Assembly: GCA_015657535.1 (NCBI GenBank)
Contig: JADHZB010002038.1
Location: 1 to 64,000, forward strand
Direction: 5' to 3'
Source: Nephromyces sp. MM_2019
Taxonomy: Eukaryota > Apicomplexa > Aconoidasida > Nephromycida
DNA: 64,000 nt
A program made the position numbers and the translations under genes. The notes below the pieces were generated by a model. That model was not told the origin of the DNA. It ran no database searches and saw only the letters and a program-made list of their open reading frames with translations. Positions 24,520 to 37,300 of this stretch are shown here, piece after piece. Position 1 is the first letter of the stretch. Each line of letters begins with the position of its first letter.

Positions 24520-25721
24520 TTTCAACTCCAAAGTCCTATCACCAGCTCAATCGCAGGCTCCCTCCCCACCTCACTTCCCTCNNNNNNNNNNNNNNNNNNN
24601 NNNNNNNNNNNNNNNNNNNNNNNNNNNNNNNGCCTTGGAGTTTGGTCCTTTTCATTCACTAACTCCTGCGAATCCAATTGTTCAGCATCACACAGTGAGG
24701 GCTCTCACTAGTGTGACGGACCAATGTGCCGACGTAAGCCTGCCTCCCCGGGCTCCTCCTGCTTGCTAGGTAAACCTTCTCTCTCTTTCTATTTGGCTCT
24801 AAACCGCTAAAAGAATAAATGCATTGATATACTTGTCCATCCTGTGTTTTCCCACCAGCCACCTTTATGAGTTCTTCATTTCCAATCCCAATTCACGACA
24901 CTAAAAAGCGTTGGTTTTGTAGAGATTGAAGTAAGATATTGTAGATCTACTCTTAGCGCAAAGAACCCATTCACTACGCAGCTCTAAGTTAACTGCTAAC
25001 CTAAATCTAGATTGAGAGTTCATTCGCCTCCTGTTGTGTAGCTCTCTGCTGTGTTTTTGTTATTGTTTCCTCTTCGTATTAATGGTTCACGCTTCAATTT
25101 TAGGTGAGTAACCTAGATGCTATCCACCTCCCTGCGCATACATATTTCATTCGCTTGTAATCCCGCCGCCCACCTTTCATATGGTTGCTTCTAGGAGTAC
25201 AGCGTTTTCACGATACTGCGCGTTCTCACAGCATCGCTTAAAGTTCTTGCACAACGAGCTACTTTTTTCAGCGTCAAACTTCCACTATAAGGCTAGCCGA
25301 GTATTTTCTCAGTTCATCGTCAAGGATGTGATCTCTGCAATTAATTCAAATCACTATATGTGCATCTCGCTCATGTTTAGAAAATACTGGCCAGCTTTAG
25401 CGGCCTCTCCTGCTTCGTTGTTGCCTATTCGACCGTGCAACTTCCCGCAAAACACTAGGCACACACGAATAGGGCACGCTACTCCTGGAAAGTAGCGTAT
25501 CTAACGCAAGCGGTGACAAACGGACCTAGAATACCGGAAAATACAGACCAAAGGAGCTGGGCATGCTTCAGGTGATTGGCGACTCCACACCAGAGGTGGT
25601 GGCGGCTCGATTGAAAGCACAAACGCAGCTTCTGCACAACACCAAACACGTTTCTTGCACCAAAAACTTGAAACGTTTGTACGACGCGCAAGCGCATTTT
25701 CCAAGTTTATTTCATGCTTAA
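24520..25721 (+). CDS. Unidentified protein, 3' part of gene interrupted by assembly gap
   Basis: I do not recognise the product. Proposed exons: one running out of the gap to 24733 (phase 0, donor GAC|GTAAGC), 25104-25156, 25195-25491 and 25547-25721 (stop TAA 25719-25721). The phases join without a break (0, 2, 2). The resulting ~210-residue C-terminal portion has mixed, non-repetitive composition, with segments such as SLMFRKYWPAL, RPCNFPQNTRHTR and VIGDSTPEVVAARLKAQ. Two introns would be only 38 nt (25157-25194) and 55 nt (25492-25546), much shorter than elsewhere in the window. An ATG at 25181 would alternatively give a 161-residue two-exon gene with an R/S/A-rich, presequence-like N-terminus. 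The 5' end, and whether the exon starts before the gap, are unknown. Confidence 0.45.
24582..24631. other. Assembly gap (50 N)
   Basis: Exactly 50 N, the usual form of a scaffold join of unestimated size. Sequence immediately to the right is open and protein-like, so coding sequence is probably missing. Confidence 0.98.
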
Positions 25722-28700
25722 GCTACTGACAGTTGAACGTTCACCACCCACGAGGAAGTAGAGTACTCTTTAGAGTGGATGCACCATTTTGTGTCATTCT
25801 TAGCATTCTACACGTAATCCATCACAAAATATAACGCTTTTATGCATTTGCCGGAGGGTACGCTGATATTTTTTATCTTGTAAACGCTTGAACGTTGGAA
25901 ATTTTTATCTGTTTGCACGTAAGTGTGAGTATAGAACTATTTCTAGCGTGCTGGAAAGTTCTGGCATGTGTATAAAATTCTGTGTGAAGACGTATTTTCC
26001 ACCCAATAAGTTTTAGAAGGGCAATGGACTTGTTTCCCCTTCTGTCAGTTTCACCTGTTTTTGTGTAGCCTTAAAAGTGGTGGAACAAACTTAAAAAACG
26101 AGCCCCGCATAGAGCTCCTTGCGTCCTATTGAGACAGGCTTTTTTTTGTTTTCTCCTGGACTGTTTCCCACTACATCTTATAAGCAGAACCTCTTCGTTA
26201 GGAGGACCTGGTGGTTCACTTTTGGCGTACCCTAAACTGCATGCCTTTCACACTCGGGGTTAGTTCTTTAGTGTGTATTCGTCAACTTGTGCATATATTT
26301 ATGCGTTTATTTGCGTATGTATTTGCGTATATCAGCGTATGCTTATATGCGTACTTATGTATGCGTTTATGTATGTATTTATGCGATTGCGCTTGCAGTT
26401 GTATATGTATATGTCTGTTTCAGAGCTTTTATTCAAGAAAGTAATGCGCAAGTATGACCAGTTTCTGTAAACCCCATATCACTGCATGTGTTTTGAAAAT
26501 ATGAGCGTTTCCTGTAGAATTTATGATTGCAAATGACAATGGTTTGATGCTGCTCGTTTCCAAACGTGTACTTTTGGTTGAATATCCTTTCTGGAGAAGA
26601 TTTCTTTGAGTATTTGGAGGTGTTAGTATCCAGTTTAGTCATGATCAAGTTGGCAGATTTTTGAAGGGAAAAATGTGAAACTTGTTAATTTTTTTACTAA
26701 TGCGTGTATGATTGTACATAGCATCGTAGTGGAGTGCCTCAGGTGTAAAGTCCCGGATAATTCATATTGTATTTTTCAAGTATTTCATCATTTAGATTGT
26801 ATGATTGAAAAGGGTATTGGCCTGATGATAGTGGAAATTCATGAAGGCTACACATTTTCAAGAATAAGTGATAAGGAAATTCGAGGCAATTTCTTGGATT
26901 GAAATTTTTTGATTTCATGAGCGAGAATTTCGTCCTTGAAAGCATTGGTTTTCCGGTTTTTATGAATTGCTAGGAAGATTTTGCACAAGGGCTCAGTTGC
27001 ATATATTTTAATGCTGGGTGCTGGCACTGGTTGGCCATGCTAGTATGCTAGTGCTCTGCGTTTGTATCCATTTTTTAGCAGAGTATGTGTATTGTCTTCC
27101 GAGGATGATTTTTTGTTTTTTTTGTAATGGAATATGATGTGAATTTGCTAATGGGTTTGTGGCGCTTAACTCATTTTAGGGTATTGGGGTTAAGCCGAAA
27201 GAAATAGGGATTTTTTTTTCTCGTTTCGTATTGCTTTTGTGTGTGCACTTATTGACATGAAATATTCTTAAGACACCATGTGCTTCGTAAACAAATTGAG
27301 ACGTTTTGCTTGAGATATGAGTGGCTTCTTGCTTTACTGCGCATCATGTGTTTTTAATGTTGTAATGCTTTTTAGTGTCGTCTTCTGAGTTTGGCAGTTT
27401 TATGCACTTTGAAGGTTTCTCTTTCATGTCGTGACGAGAAAGTTGGTTTCTTCCCTTTGAAGTATGAAGTAATCAAAAATTGGCACCCGACACCCTCAGA
27501 GTCTTACTGCTAGGATATGAATCAAAATATCTGACATTTTCGTGCTCTGTGTCTGTCTCCTGCCTTTATCCTAATTGAATCAAGTTTTTTTAAAGTATAT
27601 GGGAATGGTGTTGAACTTCTTTGGGCAAAAAACGGGAAGAACTGCTGTATATTCCTTTTAACTTATGCTAATTGGCAGAGTTAGCCATATTTTCAAACTT
27701 TTTTTCAGCACTAGTTTTATACGGATGCTACTGTTAGGGAGTTTCATACGCACAAGCTCTTATGCTCGGTTTTAATATCGGCCGTTTGAGTGCTTGCCTG
27801 CACCTGTTTGTAGCTGTGTTGTTTTCTCTAGTTTTCACGGGAGAATTTCTCTTTTTATGAGGCCAGAATGGTACCCTCTTTTTTTTTACTCTGGTTATGA
27901 AACTCTTATTATCCTGATTCATGCGAAAATGCCTTCCATTAGTATTTGGAGGCAGAAATCTTCTGGAGAGTTACCATCTTGACGAGAGGCTTTTATGAGG
28001 CCAATAATTATTGAGCAGTTTTTTTAGTGAAAGGATGCAGGATCTTCTCTACATAAGGTTATTAAGAGGAGATTTAGTGTGTCGTTGATCCAAGGGGAAA
28101 GAATATTCTAAAAAAAGCAGATTTTGGTGCCAATACAATGCAGAATTAATAGTAACTAGCGGTAAATTTTGTCCCGCATTTTAATAAGCCTTGAAATATA
28201 GTATCAAGTAAAGCAAAAGGATGCTTTTATCTTGGAATGCACTCGCATGAGCGCAGTAAATTGTTCTTTTTATTATTGCTGCTTTAGGCCAATTATCGAA
28301 TCAATCTACTGGTTTTTGGAAGATGCTTAATAAAGCATTAAAGTGAATTAAAAGATTTTTTTCGCCTGTTCTCGGTTCTTGAGTATATATTCTGGGAAAA
28401 ATATCTGGTAAAAGATACATGACAAATGAGTTTAATATAACCTTTTCATGACGGAATAATTTGATGAGTACCCAGTTTTTTTCTCAATGTCTGAGTTTAT
28501 CAGAAAGCTTGCTGAATATGCTACGATCCCAATGATTAAAGCAGAGTTTGTGAAGCATTCTCTTATGAGCTACGCCAGTGCCAAAAAAATGTGTGTTTAC
28601 CAGTATTTGTTGTTTATTTGCTGAGCTTTATACTCTGGTGAATTTGAGTACACACTCTACTTGTGCCTGAAGTAAATTTAGGGAATGATTTGATTAGAAG

Positions 28701-29440
28701 CAACAATTCCTCCAGGAACTCGTCCCTCTTTTCATGCTCTGAAATTTACCCCCCGTGACACCACGTTTCCACCCCATTCCCACTCTCAAATGACATGCAT
28801 ATGCTCCAAAATTAGCATTCCTGAGGGTATAAAAGGATGCATGTAATACAACCTTTTACCTGGCCGCTTGTAGTGGCACTCGCGGGCCATGATGCGCGCC
28901 ATTATTTGCACCTGTATGATATTCTAAAGGCGTAGGCTTTGCAACCGAGACGCATGTGTAGAGAAGGCATTTGCGTGTTCACTCCTTGAGAAGATGCTGC
29001 TTTTTACTGGCGAACAAGTATACTCAAATAGTAACTCTAATGCACATGTGGCACGTGTGGGGCGCAGGCGTAGTAGTAGTCGTAACTCGCATTAAGCAGC
29101 TAACCATGAGCGCTCATCATAGTGTACACACCAACATGTTATCCTGAGCTAGCTCAATTGTAAATAGTTAAACATGTGCGCATACTAACACAGAAACCCT
29201 CACGCATGCAGATAATAGCATGAATGCCCACACACGCGCAGTGGGATGGCTCTTCGATAAGCACTTGACAGCAAATTTTACTCAATTTTGCCACTTGGTG
29301 ATTCAGAGAAGCCAACTTTACATAACCTCAACTCTCTATAGCAAAACAAAAAACTCCCCATAAAGCTGTTGTTGGGATTCTTTTCTTCAGATTGTGTCTT
29401 CGGCTATATCAATTGAATTTTTGATATACTCTTCTGAACC
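25722..29440. other. Intergenic, no convincing gene
   Basis: T-rich, low in TG/CA repeats. The open segment 26675-26902 on the plus strand is not bounded by clear splice signals. A TATAAAAG box at 28828-28835 stands before a short open frame. I see nothing else that can be supported before the transporter start codon at 29441. Confidence 0.5.
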
Positions 29441-32400
29441 ATGTCACGACTATCGAGATTCCTCCCCACTTTGTGGAGAAAACCAAAGCAACTGCCCCCT
29501 ATAGCAGTTCGAAGAGCACGAAACGTCAATTTGTCTCTATTTATAGGGTGTATCTTAGCGGTTGTATTCTCTATTTCTTATGGTTCGTAAAGTGGGTTTT
29601 TTAGATGTTTGTGGTACAAGTGTTGTTAAGCTATGGTGAGGTCTGCTACTTTTTTTGGAGAGAAGCTTGTTGAATCACTTTCGTGATGGTTTTTGTGCTG
29701 TGTAGACCATCCTATTAAGTGCGTGTGTGCTTATATTGGGAAATGCGTCCTATGCATTGATGATGGTATGGTGGGTGTTTTAATGGTTAGTGCCACCAAA
29801 AAGAGTGGTGTTTCCCGCTTAGAATGGTAAGAATACTATGAAGTGATTGTGGTGAGTCTCTGCTTGTTGCTATGATGTGTGTGTCGTGTTGGTTCACGAC
29901 GTCATTGCGTCTCATTTCTGTTTCTGTCTTTTTTGTACGACATGTGTGTGTCAGGTATAGCGCGCTAATTTTTCGTCGCTTCGTGTGTGCTCTATTGCTT
30001 TCCATCTCGGGCTTCTCGATGCACCGTTTTTTGTACATTCTTGGCAGTTTAAAGCTTTTGTGAGATGATCTGCTTTTTACTTCATTCGAAATACTCACGC
30101 CAAATCCGGATTACACCCTCACGTTTTGCTCTATTTAAAACTTGTATGCCAATTCTCGGTATTTTTTTAGCCTTCGCTATACATTTATTCATGCTTTTTT
30201 TCGTTTTCAGGGTCTCTCTTCGACACCTACCTTTATATGATCCATAATGATAGCAACACGTATGTAGGCTATTATGAAGGAACTTTTGGGCTAGCAGGTA
30301 TCCTATCCGCCTTGCCCGTGGGTTTTCTGGTTGACTATGTTAATAGGGTGGCCCTCATCAAGGCAAGTGATGAAATGTTATACCGTAAAAATCGGGATTT
30401 TTGTACTCTTGAAAAAAGGAGGGTGAAAAGGATGAGTAACTATCCAAGAAGGAAGCGGATTATTACTTGAAGATTATGCTAAAGGTTCAATGAAGACAGA
30501 ACATGAAGGAGAAAAAGATGAAGCCTTTTTAAAAGTAAAAAATAATTTGAAGTTTTTAGGAGATTCAAAATCATGCCTAAATAACATATAAGCAGGAGCT
30601 TAGTCTTCAGCGACTATAGTAAAGAAGTAACTAAGGAGGATGCATGATAGAATGCTTTTCCACATCTTTTTAGAGGTATTTTTGATAAAATATCAAACTG
30701 ATGTTCTTCATCTAAAGCATCAGAGAGTAATAGCTAAAATTATAAATACAGGAGCCTCTATTCGTAGTAATGCCTTTACCGGCACAAAGATCAAACTGAT
30801 GTTCTTCACTTGAAGCATCAGAGAGTAATATCTGAAGATATAAATCTAGGAGCCTCTATTAGTAGTAATGCCTTTACCAGCACTCATTAGTGCAGCAAAG
30901 TTGCGACTTCAGCATCTCTGTTGTCCTCTTAATAAGAAACTTTTGGCATTTTTTCTGGGTATTATTGCCTGTTGCGAACTCTCTTTGTGTGTGTATGAAT
31001 TGAATTTCCATTGAAGTTTTTGAACAAGCTCTCTGTTGCTTTCTTTTCAAAGTACGACATGTCTTGCCTTTTTCACCCGTATAAAACGCTCTTTGCTTTG
31101 ATTTAACATCTTAGTTTTTTATGGTGTGTATATTGTATGCTCTGTTTTTTTGCAATACGTTTCCTGCTAACCTGCTGGTATTTTTCCTCTTTTTTTCACC
31201 AGTATGCTTATGTTGCACAGCCTTTTTTGGCGTTTGATTTTATGTTTCATCGTTTGTGTGCTTCATAAACTCACTAAAGGCACTATTTGATTGCTGAGGT
31301 TTTTTTATGCCATTAAGTTCGCGCTCCGGTACTATAATTTGTCATGCAGTTCACTAATCAGCTTCAAAATCGTTCTTTTTTATAAAAACTCTCTTACCTT
31401 CTTCAGTATATACTGCTTGTTCATCATCATCTTACTCTTTATTCTGCTCTTAGCCTTTGATATTCTTCTTCTCATTTCTTTTTTCAGATCTCAGCGTTTT
31501 TTTTGCTGGCCGTCATGTTTTTCGGAGCGTTTGTAATATATTTTGACATCACTTTCCTCCTCTTCTTCTACACCTTATCAACTGGCATGATCACGGAACT
31601 GGTGATGTCGGCTACCGAAGCAGTGTTTACAGACTGTGTAGGATTGAGCTTACGAGTTCATTACTTCACCCTTAAAGGTAGAGGAAAAGAGCGGGGAAAT
31701 GAAGAAGTTCTGATAAGTATTTTGTGTGCAAAATGAATGAAACACACTGTGATTTTGGCGCATATATTTGCACGCATTTTTGAACTGAAGTTGCGTGAAT
31801 TTCAACCTTTTCCAATTCAATTTTAAACGAAAAGTTTGTGTGTGTGTATGTGTGTGTGCTTATGTTTATATAAGTGTACCTTCAAAATGCATTTCCTCCT
31901 ATTCACACATTCATGCATAAGCTTGCTTTCTTCACCCCTGTACTTTTTACTTGCATTTGCCTATCTTTTATAGCTTGCTAGCATCAATTGCTTATACTCC
32001 CTGCGCGCGCGCGCCTGTATTTATGCTTCTTTCATTCTTTTTTGTGCAGGCTCCTTGATTATGATGTCTTATGCGACGGGGCCAATCCTGTGTGCCATTT
32101 TTTTCTCAATTTACGGCAATAAATGGGTAATTCCCGTAATGAAGATTCCGCTCCTTACCAGCAATATCTTCCTTGGCATCTTGAGTTTCATAGGGTTGTT
32201 GGCTTTCCAGCCATTGTCCACTGTTTCATCCAACGCAGCAAGTGAAGAGGCTGCTTTTCAGGAGGATGATCCTGTTCTTGTAGATACAGTACCGACTTCA
32301 GCCCGTACACTTCTTGGAGCAGAAACTTCAGACTATGCAGAGGCACCGGGAGAGTATATTACAGGAAATTCTCATCAGGCGCGAGACAGCTTCTCTGTGC

Positions 32401-34316
32401 CAACTGATTCCGATAGACCTGCTGCTCCGCTGTTGAAGGTATCTTCATGTGTGTGTTGAGTTTGAGTTTGTCATTGTGTGCGTATGAGTATTCACCTTTA
32501 AGCTTGGGGGGTGCTAAAATGAAACGCTTTTGCGCCTATATGGGTCAGTGAGTTACTTCTGTGTTGTTTTGTGTGTGCTTTTTTTCGAGGACAGGCTTTG
32601 GTAGAGGATATGAGAGTTAATTCCTTTACTGTGATTTTTGTGTCTTTAGTTGGATGTGGGCTTACCCTGGTGGGAATAGCCAATTTATGGGTTTTGGACC
32701 TTTTTTTTGCGAGCGTGCCTATGTATGCAATATTGAATCTGCGTGTTTTCTTAAACTTGTGTGTGGCTATGTGACTGGTATAAAACCTGCTGAAGTTTAT
32801 TTGTGAGTTCATACGTTGTCACGTGCATCTTAAAAGATGAAGTGCTTATATCCTTGAATTTTATCACACACTCTTTTAACTTCGCGAAAACTTTCTGTGC
32901 AACCGCGTATCCCCCACTATATGTGTTGATTTTGCACTGCAAGTTCATGCGTAGAGGCCGCCACGGTGCTACTACTGGCGATCAATGTGTGATGTATACC
33001 TCAGTTAATGTTAGTAACAAAGTGTAATATTAGAAGATAACTTTGATTTAAAAGTAAAGTATTAAAGGGGGAATAAGGTTGGTTACTTGACTTTTTTTGC
33101 TACTAATTTCGTGTGAAGTTTCCATTGGTCCATTTTAGACAAGTAAATTGGGGCCATCATTTATCTTCATGTAGTTTGGTACGTTTTATTTATGGGAGTT
33201 TTTATCCTCAACCTGTAGTTTATCTCTCTTTATTGGTGTATATTTTTTTGAAGGTTTTATATAAGCTAATTTTTACTTGTATTTCATTCGTGGCAATCTT
33301 TTTTTACCAGTTTCGCGTCTTTGCTTATGACTTTTACGATTTTCCTGATAACTTTCAGGTCTTTCTGTGTGTTGATTGATCTCTCTTTTTATGATTTTGT
33401 ATCCTCGTGGCGGTTGCCCTATTCTTACCTCATCTTCCATGTGATGTTTCACGTTGTTCCTCCAGTCTTTTTTTAATGGGCCTTTTAATGTCTTGTTCTC
33501 CCCTAGACCTCCAATCACCCCTCTAAGGCGGATTTAAAGGATGAGGATTCGTTTAACAAAGAGATGGAAGATGAGTTTTACGAGGAGCAGCGCAGACTTT
33601 CTCTTCTCTCAAAGTACCAGAAGTACATTCCCTTCATAATATACGGAACTGATGTGATACGTGCTATAGGGGCTGGTGCAACCGTCAAGTTTCTCGGGCT
33701 CTTTTTCATGAATGACTATGGTTTAAAGCCTGCCCATGTGACAGGCATCACAGCTGCCGGCGGGATAGCCACTGGTCTCTGTATCACATATTCGAAGACG
33801 CTGTCTCATTTAATTGGCAGGACAGCTTCGGTCATGGTATACAACACTCTTGGTATAATCCTAGTGTTTGTGATGGCATACGTGCAGAATCTCCCCCTCC
33901 TAATCTTGGTGTGCGTTATTAGAGGGGCTATCCAATCTTCTACCTTTCCTATTAACCGGTCGATAATCATGGACTATACCTCTACAAAATATCGGGGTCG
34001 TTGGAATGCGGTAGAAAGTCTAGTGACTAGCTTGTGGTCTGCTAGTGCTATCCTCGGGGGGCTAATATCTGATGAATACGACTACAGGAATACGTTTTTA
34101 ATTACAGGCTTAATATATAGCGCGGCATTTGTTGCCTACGCTCCCGTTGCTGTGTTGCTTACTACCGCCGAAGATAATAGACTTAGGGGTGGCAATATAA
34201 CAAAAGGAAATGAGCTCGCGCAGAAGAACTCTGATATTTTAGGCGCGAAAGATGATTTGAAGATTGTTAGCGTAGACATGAAAACTGGCGTGTTAGAGCC
34301 TTTATTAGAGGCTTAG
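29441..34316 (+). CDS. Major facilitator superfamily transporter, 6 exons
   Basis: Membrane transporter of unknown substrate. Exons: 29441-29582, 30211-30362, 31488-31677, 32050-32438, 32595-~32690, 33507-34316 (TAG); about 592 aa, all junctions in phase. The exon 1/2 junction gives YGSLFDTYLY at the end of TM1. Exon 2 has an MFS motif-A-like loop, GFLVDYVNR. Exon 3 ends with TEAVFTDCV, as in MFS members with an acidic EA-F-D signature after TM4. Exon 4 adds two membrane segments and a Ser/Glu/Asp-rich central loop. Exon 6 carries the second half with ATVKFLGLFFMNDYG, a NRSIIMDYTSTKYRGRWN loop and a C-terminal LEPLLEA. The intron 2 donor is probably GC (AAG|GCAAGT). The end of exon 5 is the least certain junction, since GGGTTTTGG is a weak donor. 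AATAAA occurs at 34361, 45 bases after the stop. Confidence 0.82.
30692..30885 (+). repeat. 98-bp tandem duplication in transporter intron 2
   Basis: Copies begin at 30692 and 30790 with ATCAAACTGATGTTCTTCA and both end in GTAATGCCTTTACC. By eye they are about 90 percent identical. The duplication lies inside the ~1.1-kb second intron of the MFS gene and is non-coding. Confidence 0.85.
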
Positions 34317-37300
34317 GAGGTGCTTTTGAAGGAAGAAGTATATTAGCAGAAAATGTACATAATAAAGAGTTGGGTAGGGCTGTAGTGGGGGTTTAAACGG
34401 AGTAAGCATAGATGTGGTATTGAGGCTGGTAAGAAATACTGAATTTTTTTTAGATACAGGTGAGTGGCAGCTTTTTCTTTGCTGCGCCAAATACGCATTA
34501 TTAGTCTTATGGAGGCGTATAAATCTTCAGCATGTAAGTGTATACGAAAAAGTATAGTTCATGCCGTGTGCACACGTATAATATATCGCCTAGTGTATAG
34601 CATGAAACCAAAATATCATGGGAAGCTCGCGTTTTGCATTATTGCTTTAGTTTAATTGAGGCAGGGGCAATGTATGTGCATTGTTTTGCTTATGCTTTGT
34701 ATTAAAAAGGTCCCCGATCGGGATGGTTATGCGTATCTTTGAAAGATTGGGGGATACACGCGGACAGGAGTTTGTGTGGCCACACTACTAGTCTTAAAGA
34801 TGCTGCTTAGGGTTGGCCGAGTTGCTATTGCTACACAGTTTTAAGAGTATTTACGAGAGGAGTAGGCGTGTTTCTGAGTAGTAGGCTTTTAGTGCATAAA
34901 TACTTGCAGCGTTGATATTCTCTTATTCCTGAGCGCGCGTGAAGATTTGTTTTTCTACGTCTGCCGTATTCATATTTCAGCAGCAATGCTCGTGATTTAG
35001 ACGTTGATGCATGAAGGGTTATCCGATATGTGTGAATGCACAATTTTGCCGGGTATTTTTTGTCTGATGGGGGATAATTCGGATGACAAGCGGTTTTTGT
35101 TGAAAGTATGCTGGAAGCACACACATGCTTGAATGAATTCACCTGTTTTTGATAGTGGAATAAAACGCATATGAATGACACAAGCTGGTTCTTTTTTGAA
35201 TGTATCAGCGAGTGGGGCCCTAACTTTATTTTATATTCTGTAGCGCCGCGTTTCTTGCATGTGCATATATTTACATATTACTATGCGTAATTCGACATGC
35301 ATAGTCTTGTAGTAGGTGATTGCATTTTGGCCGCGCAGTTGATGCTTCGTACGGCAGCCAGCATGGCGTGGATATAATATTTATCGCCAATGTTATGGAT
35401 GGAGCCAGCTCTCATTTTGATAGAACATTGCTATAGGTGCACTGTGGTGTCATGTAGTTTATCGTGTGTCGAATGCAGATCTCATCTTGTGAAAAGATCT
35501 ATATATTGTAGGAAATGTTTTTGATGAGACTTTGATATTACTCTAATCCGCGCAAAATTCCCCATGCCTTCACGTGTTGAGATTGCATGCGACGTAGAAG
35601 ATTAAATGTGTATGTTTTCTTTTTTTTTTGCCGGTTTTTTTTGTTTATATCTGCCGCTTTGTTTAGTTTCAGGCCTGTTTTATAGTTCTTCAGCACTGAG
35701 TTGGTGTTTTTTTTTTCCGTGTATTGCTGCATAAAAGTCATTCATAAGTATGCTGCTGCTTTATTGCTGCATTTTTGTTTTAATCGTGAGAAATTCAAAT
35801 CAGTCTAGTGTAGTATTACTTCACAGTTTACCTTTTCAACACTTATGTTTGCAAAATTTTTTTTCAAGTTCTTAGCTGTCCCGAGATTTAAATGCCTGAG
35901 TGATAAATTGGTCTCACCTACTAGGCAAGTTTGTATTCTCTTGGGAAGATTAATGCGGTTTTTTTCTAGTCTCAATTTACACCTTTTGTATTATATAGTG
36001 TGTTTTAAAAAAAACAAAAGAATAGTTCATTTTTTGCGCAAAAATCCATCTAAAAGCTCTTGTCCGTGTATTATAGCTTGCTTATAAAGCGTTTATGCAG
36101 TATGTAACTTTTGTTTTTCTTGGTAGCAGGCTAGCCAAGCGGTTGTAAAAATGAATTTCAGCCAATTATTTTTTGTGCTTGCCCCATTATCGGCCGGTTT
36201 TTTTCTTGTGAACCCCAACTCGCGCATATTCACGATGCTTAAGATTTTTTGCGCGGTTGGGGTATAAATTGACGCTATATTTTTGAGTTTCATGCTATAG
36301 GTGTGTTTAAATGCTCCGGATTTTATGTTATAAATTGGTTAGCACAGAATCACGAATTTTTTGTGTTTTGTTAGGGATTATGCGGCTGCTTCCCCCGCCT
36401 TTTCCTACACAGACAAGTCTTTTATTAAATTCGCTTTTTTTAATGTAGCCTGCCATGAACCGATGTGTTTCCTGTATTCTTGCAATTTGCGGACTTATCT
36501 TTTTTTATATTTATTTAGCCCATTTATTGACCTCCATTATATGATCAGTTGTGTAGCCTGTTTTTTTGCCATTTTGCTCGCTAGTCTCCATTATTCACAA
36601 TTCGACATGGCCTTGAATTACCGTTATATTTTCAATTTTGCCATCTTTGGCGTTCTTGTTTGTATACTATGTGAATTTATTATATGTAGTTTTCTCTATC
36701 CCTGTCATTGATTTGTCCTGGAATTCATCTTTTCCTTAGGAAATGCAACGGATTCATAATATATATTTCTACTTTGTTCATCCTGAATATGTTATTATAC
36801 GCTTTGTGTGCATATTTCGTGTACACATGATTCTAGAGTTTTTTTGATATGCATCCATTCCCAAGGCTTTTCATAGCACGCCTTCCTTCAGTTTTTTTTA
36901 CTTCTTCACGGTCAATTGTAATAACAAAGCTTCCAAGGTATTACTTGCACTCACATGCGCTAATTATATACGTCTGTACCCGAAGCAACCATGTGCCATG
37001 GGTATTCAGATGCGCCCCAGCGTACCCGCGCTTGCGTACAGATCTTGTTTTGCATATTTTTGAGTGATGCATACCCCTAGGATTTTGCTGTCACCGGTGC
37101 TGCCTAATATCTGAGCAAACGTTTTTCATGATATAATTCACTTGATGTCCAAAAAGAATGAAAAAATACTTGCAATCGAGGTCATGGGCCGCTGAACGCG
37201 TATGTTGTTTCTAGTGTTGCTGTCACGTAAGCCATCGCCATAATACTGCCATCTCTACCTTAAGTGCTTTGGGTGACCCCTCTGTTGGATCTATTCTGGC

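Noticed and set aside
26675..26902. 75-codon plus-strand ORF
   Set aside because: AT-rich, begins without a convincing start or acceptor, and has no recognisable content or adjoining exons.
36361..36711. 116-codon hydrophobic plus-strand ORF
   Set aside because: F/L/C/Y-rich translation is expected from T-rich non-coding DNA; no splice boundaries or phase partner found.
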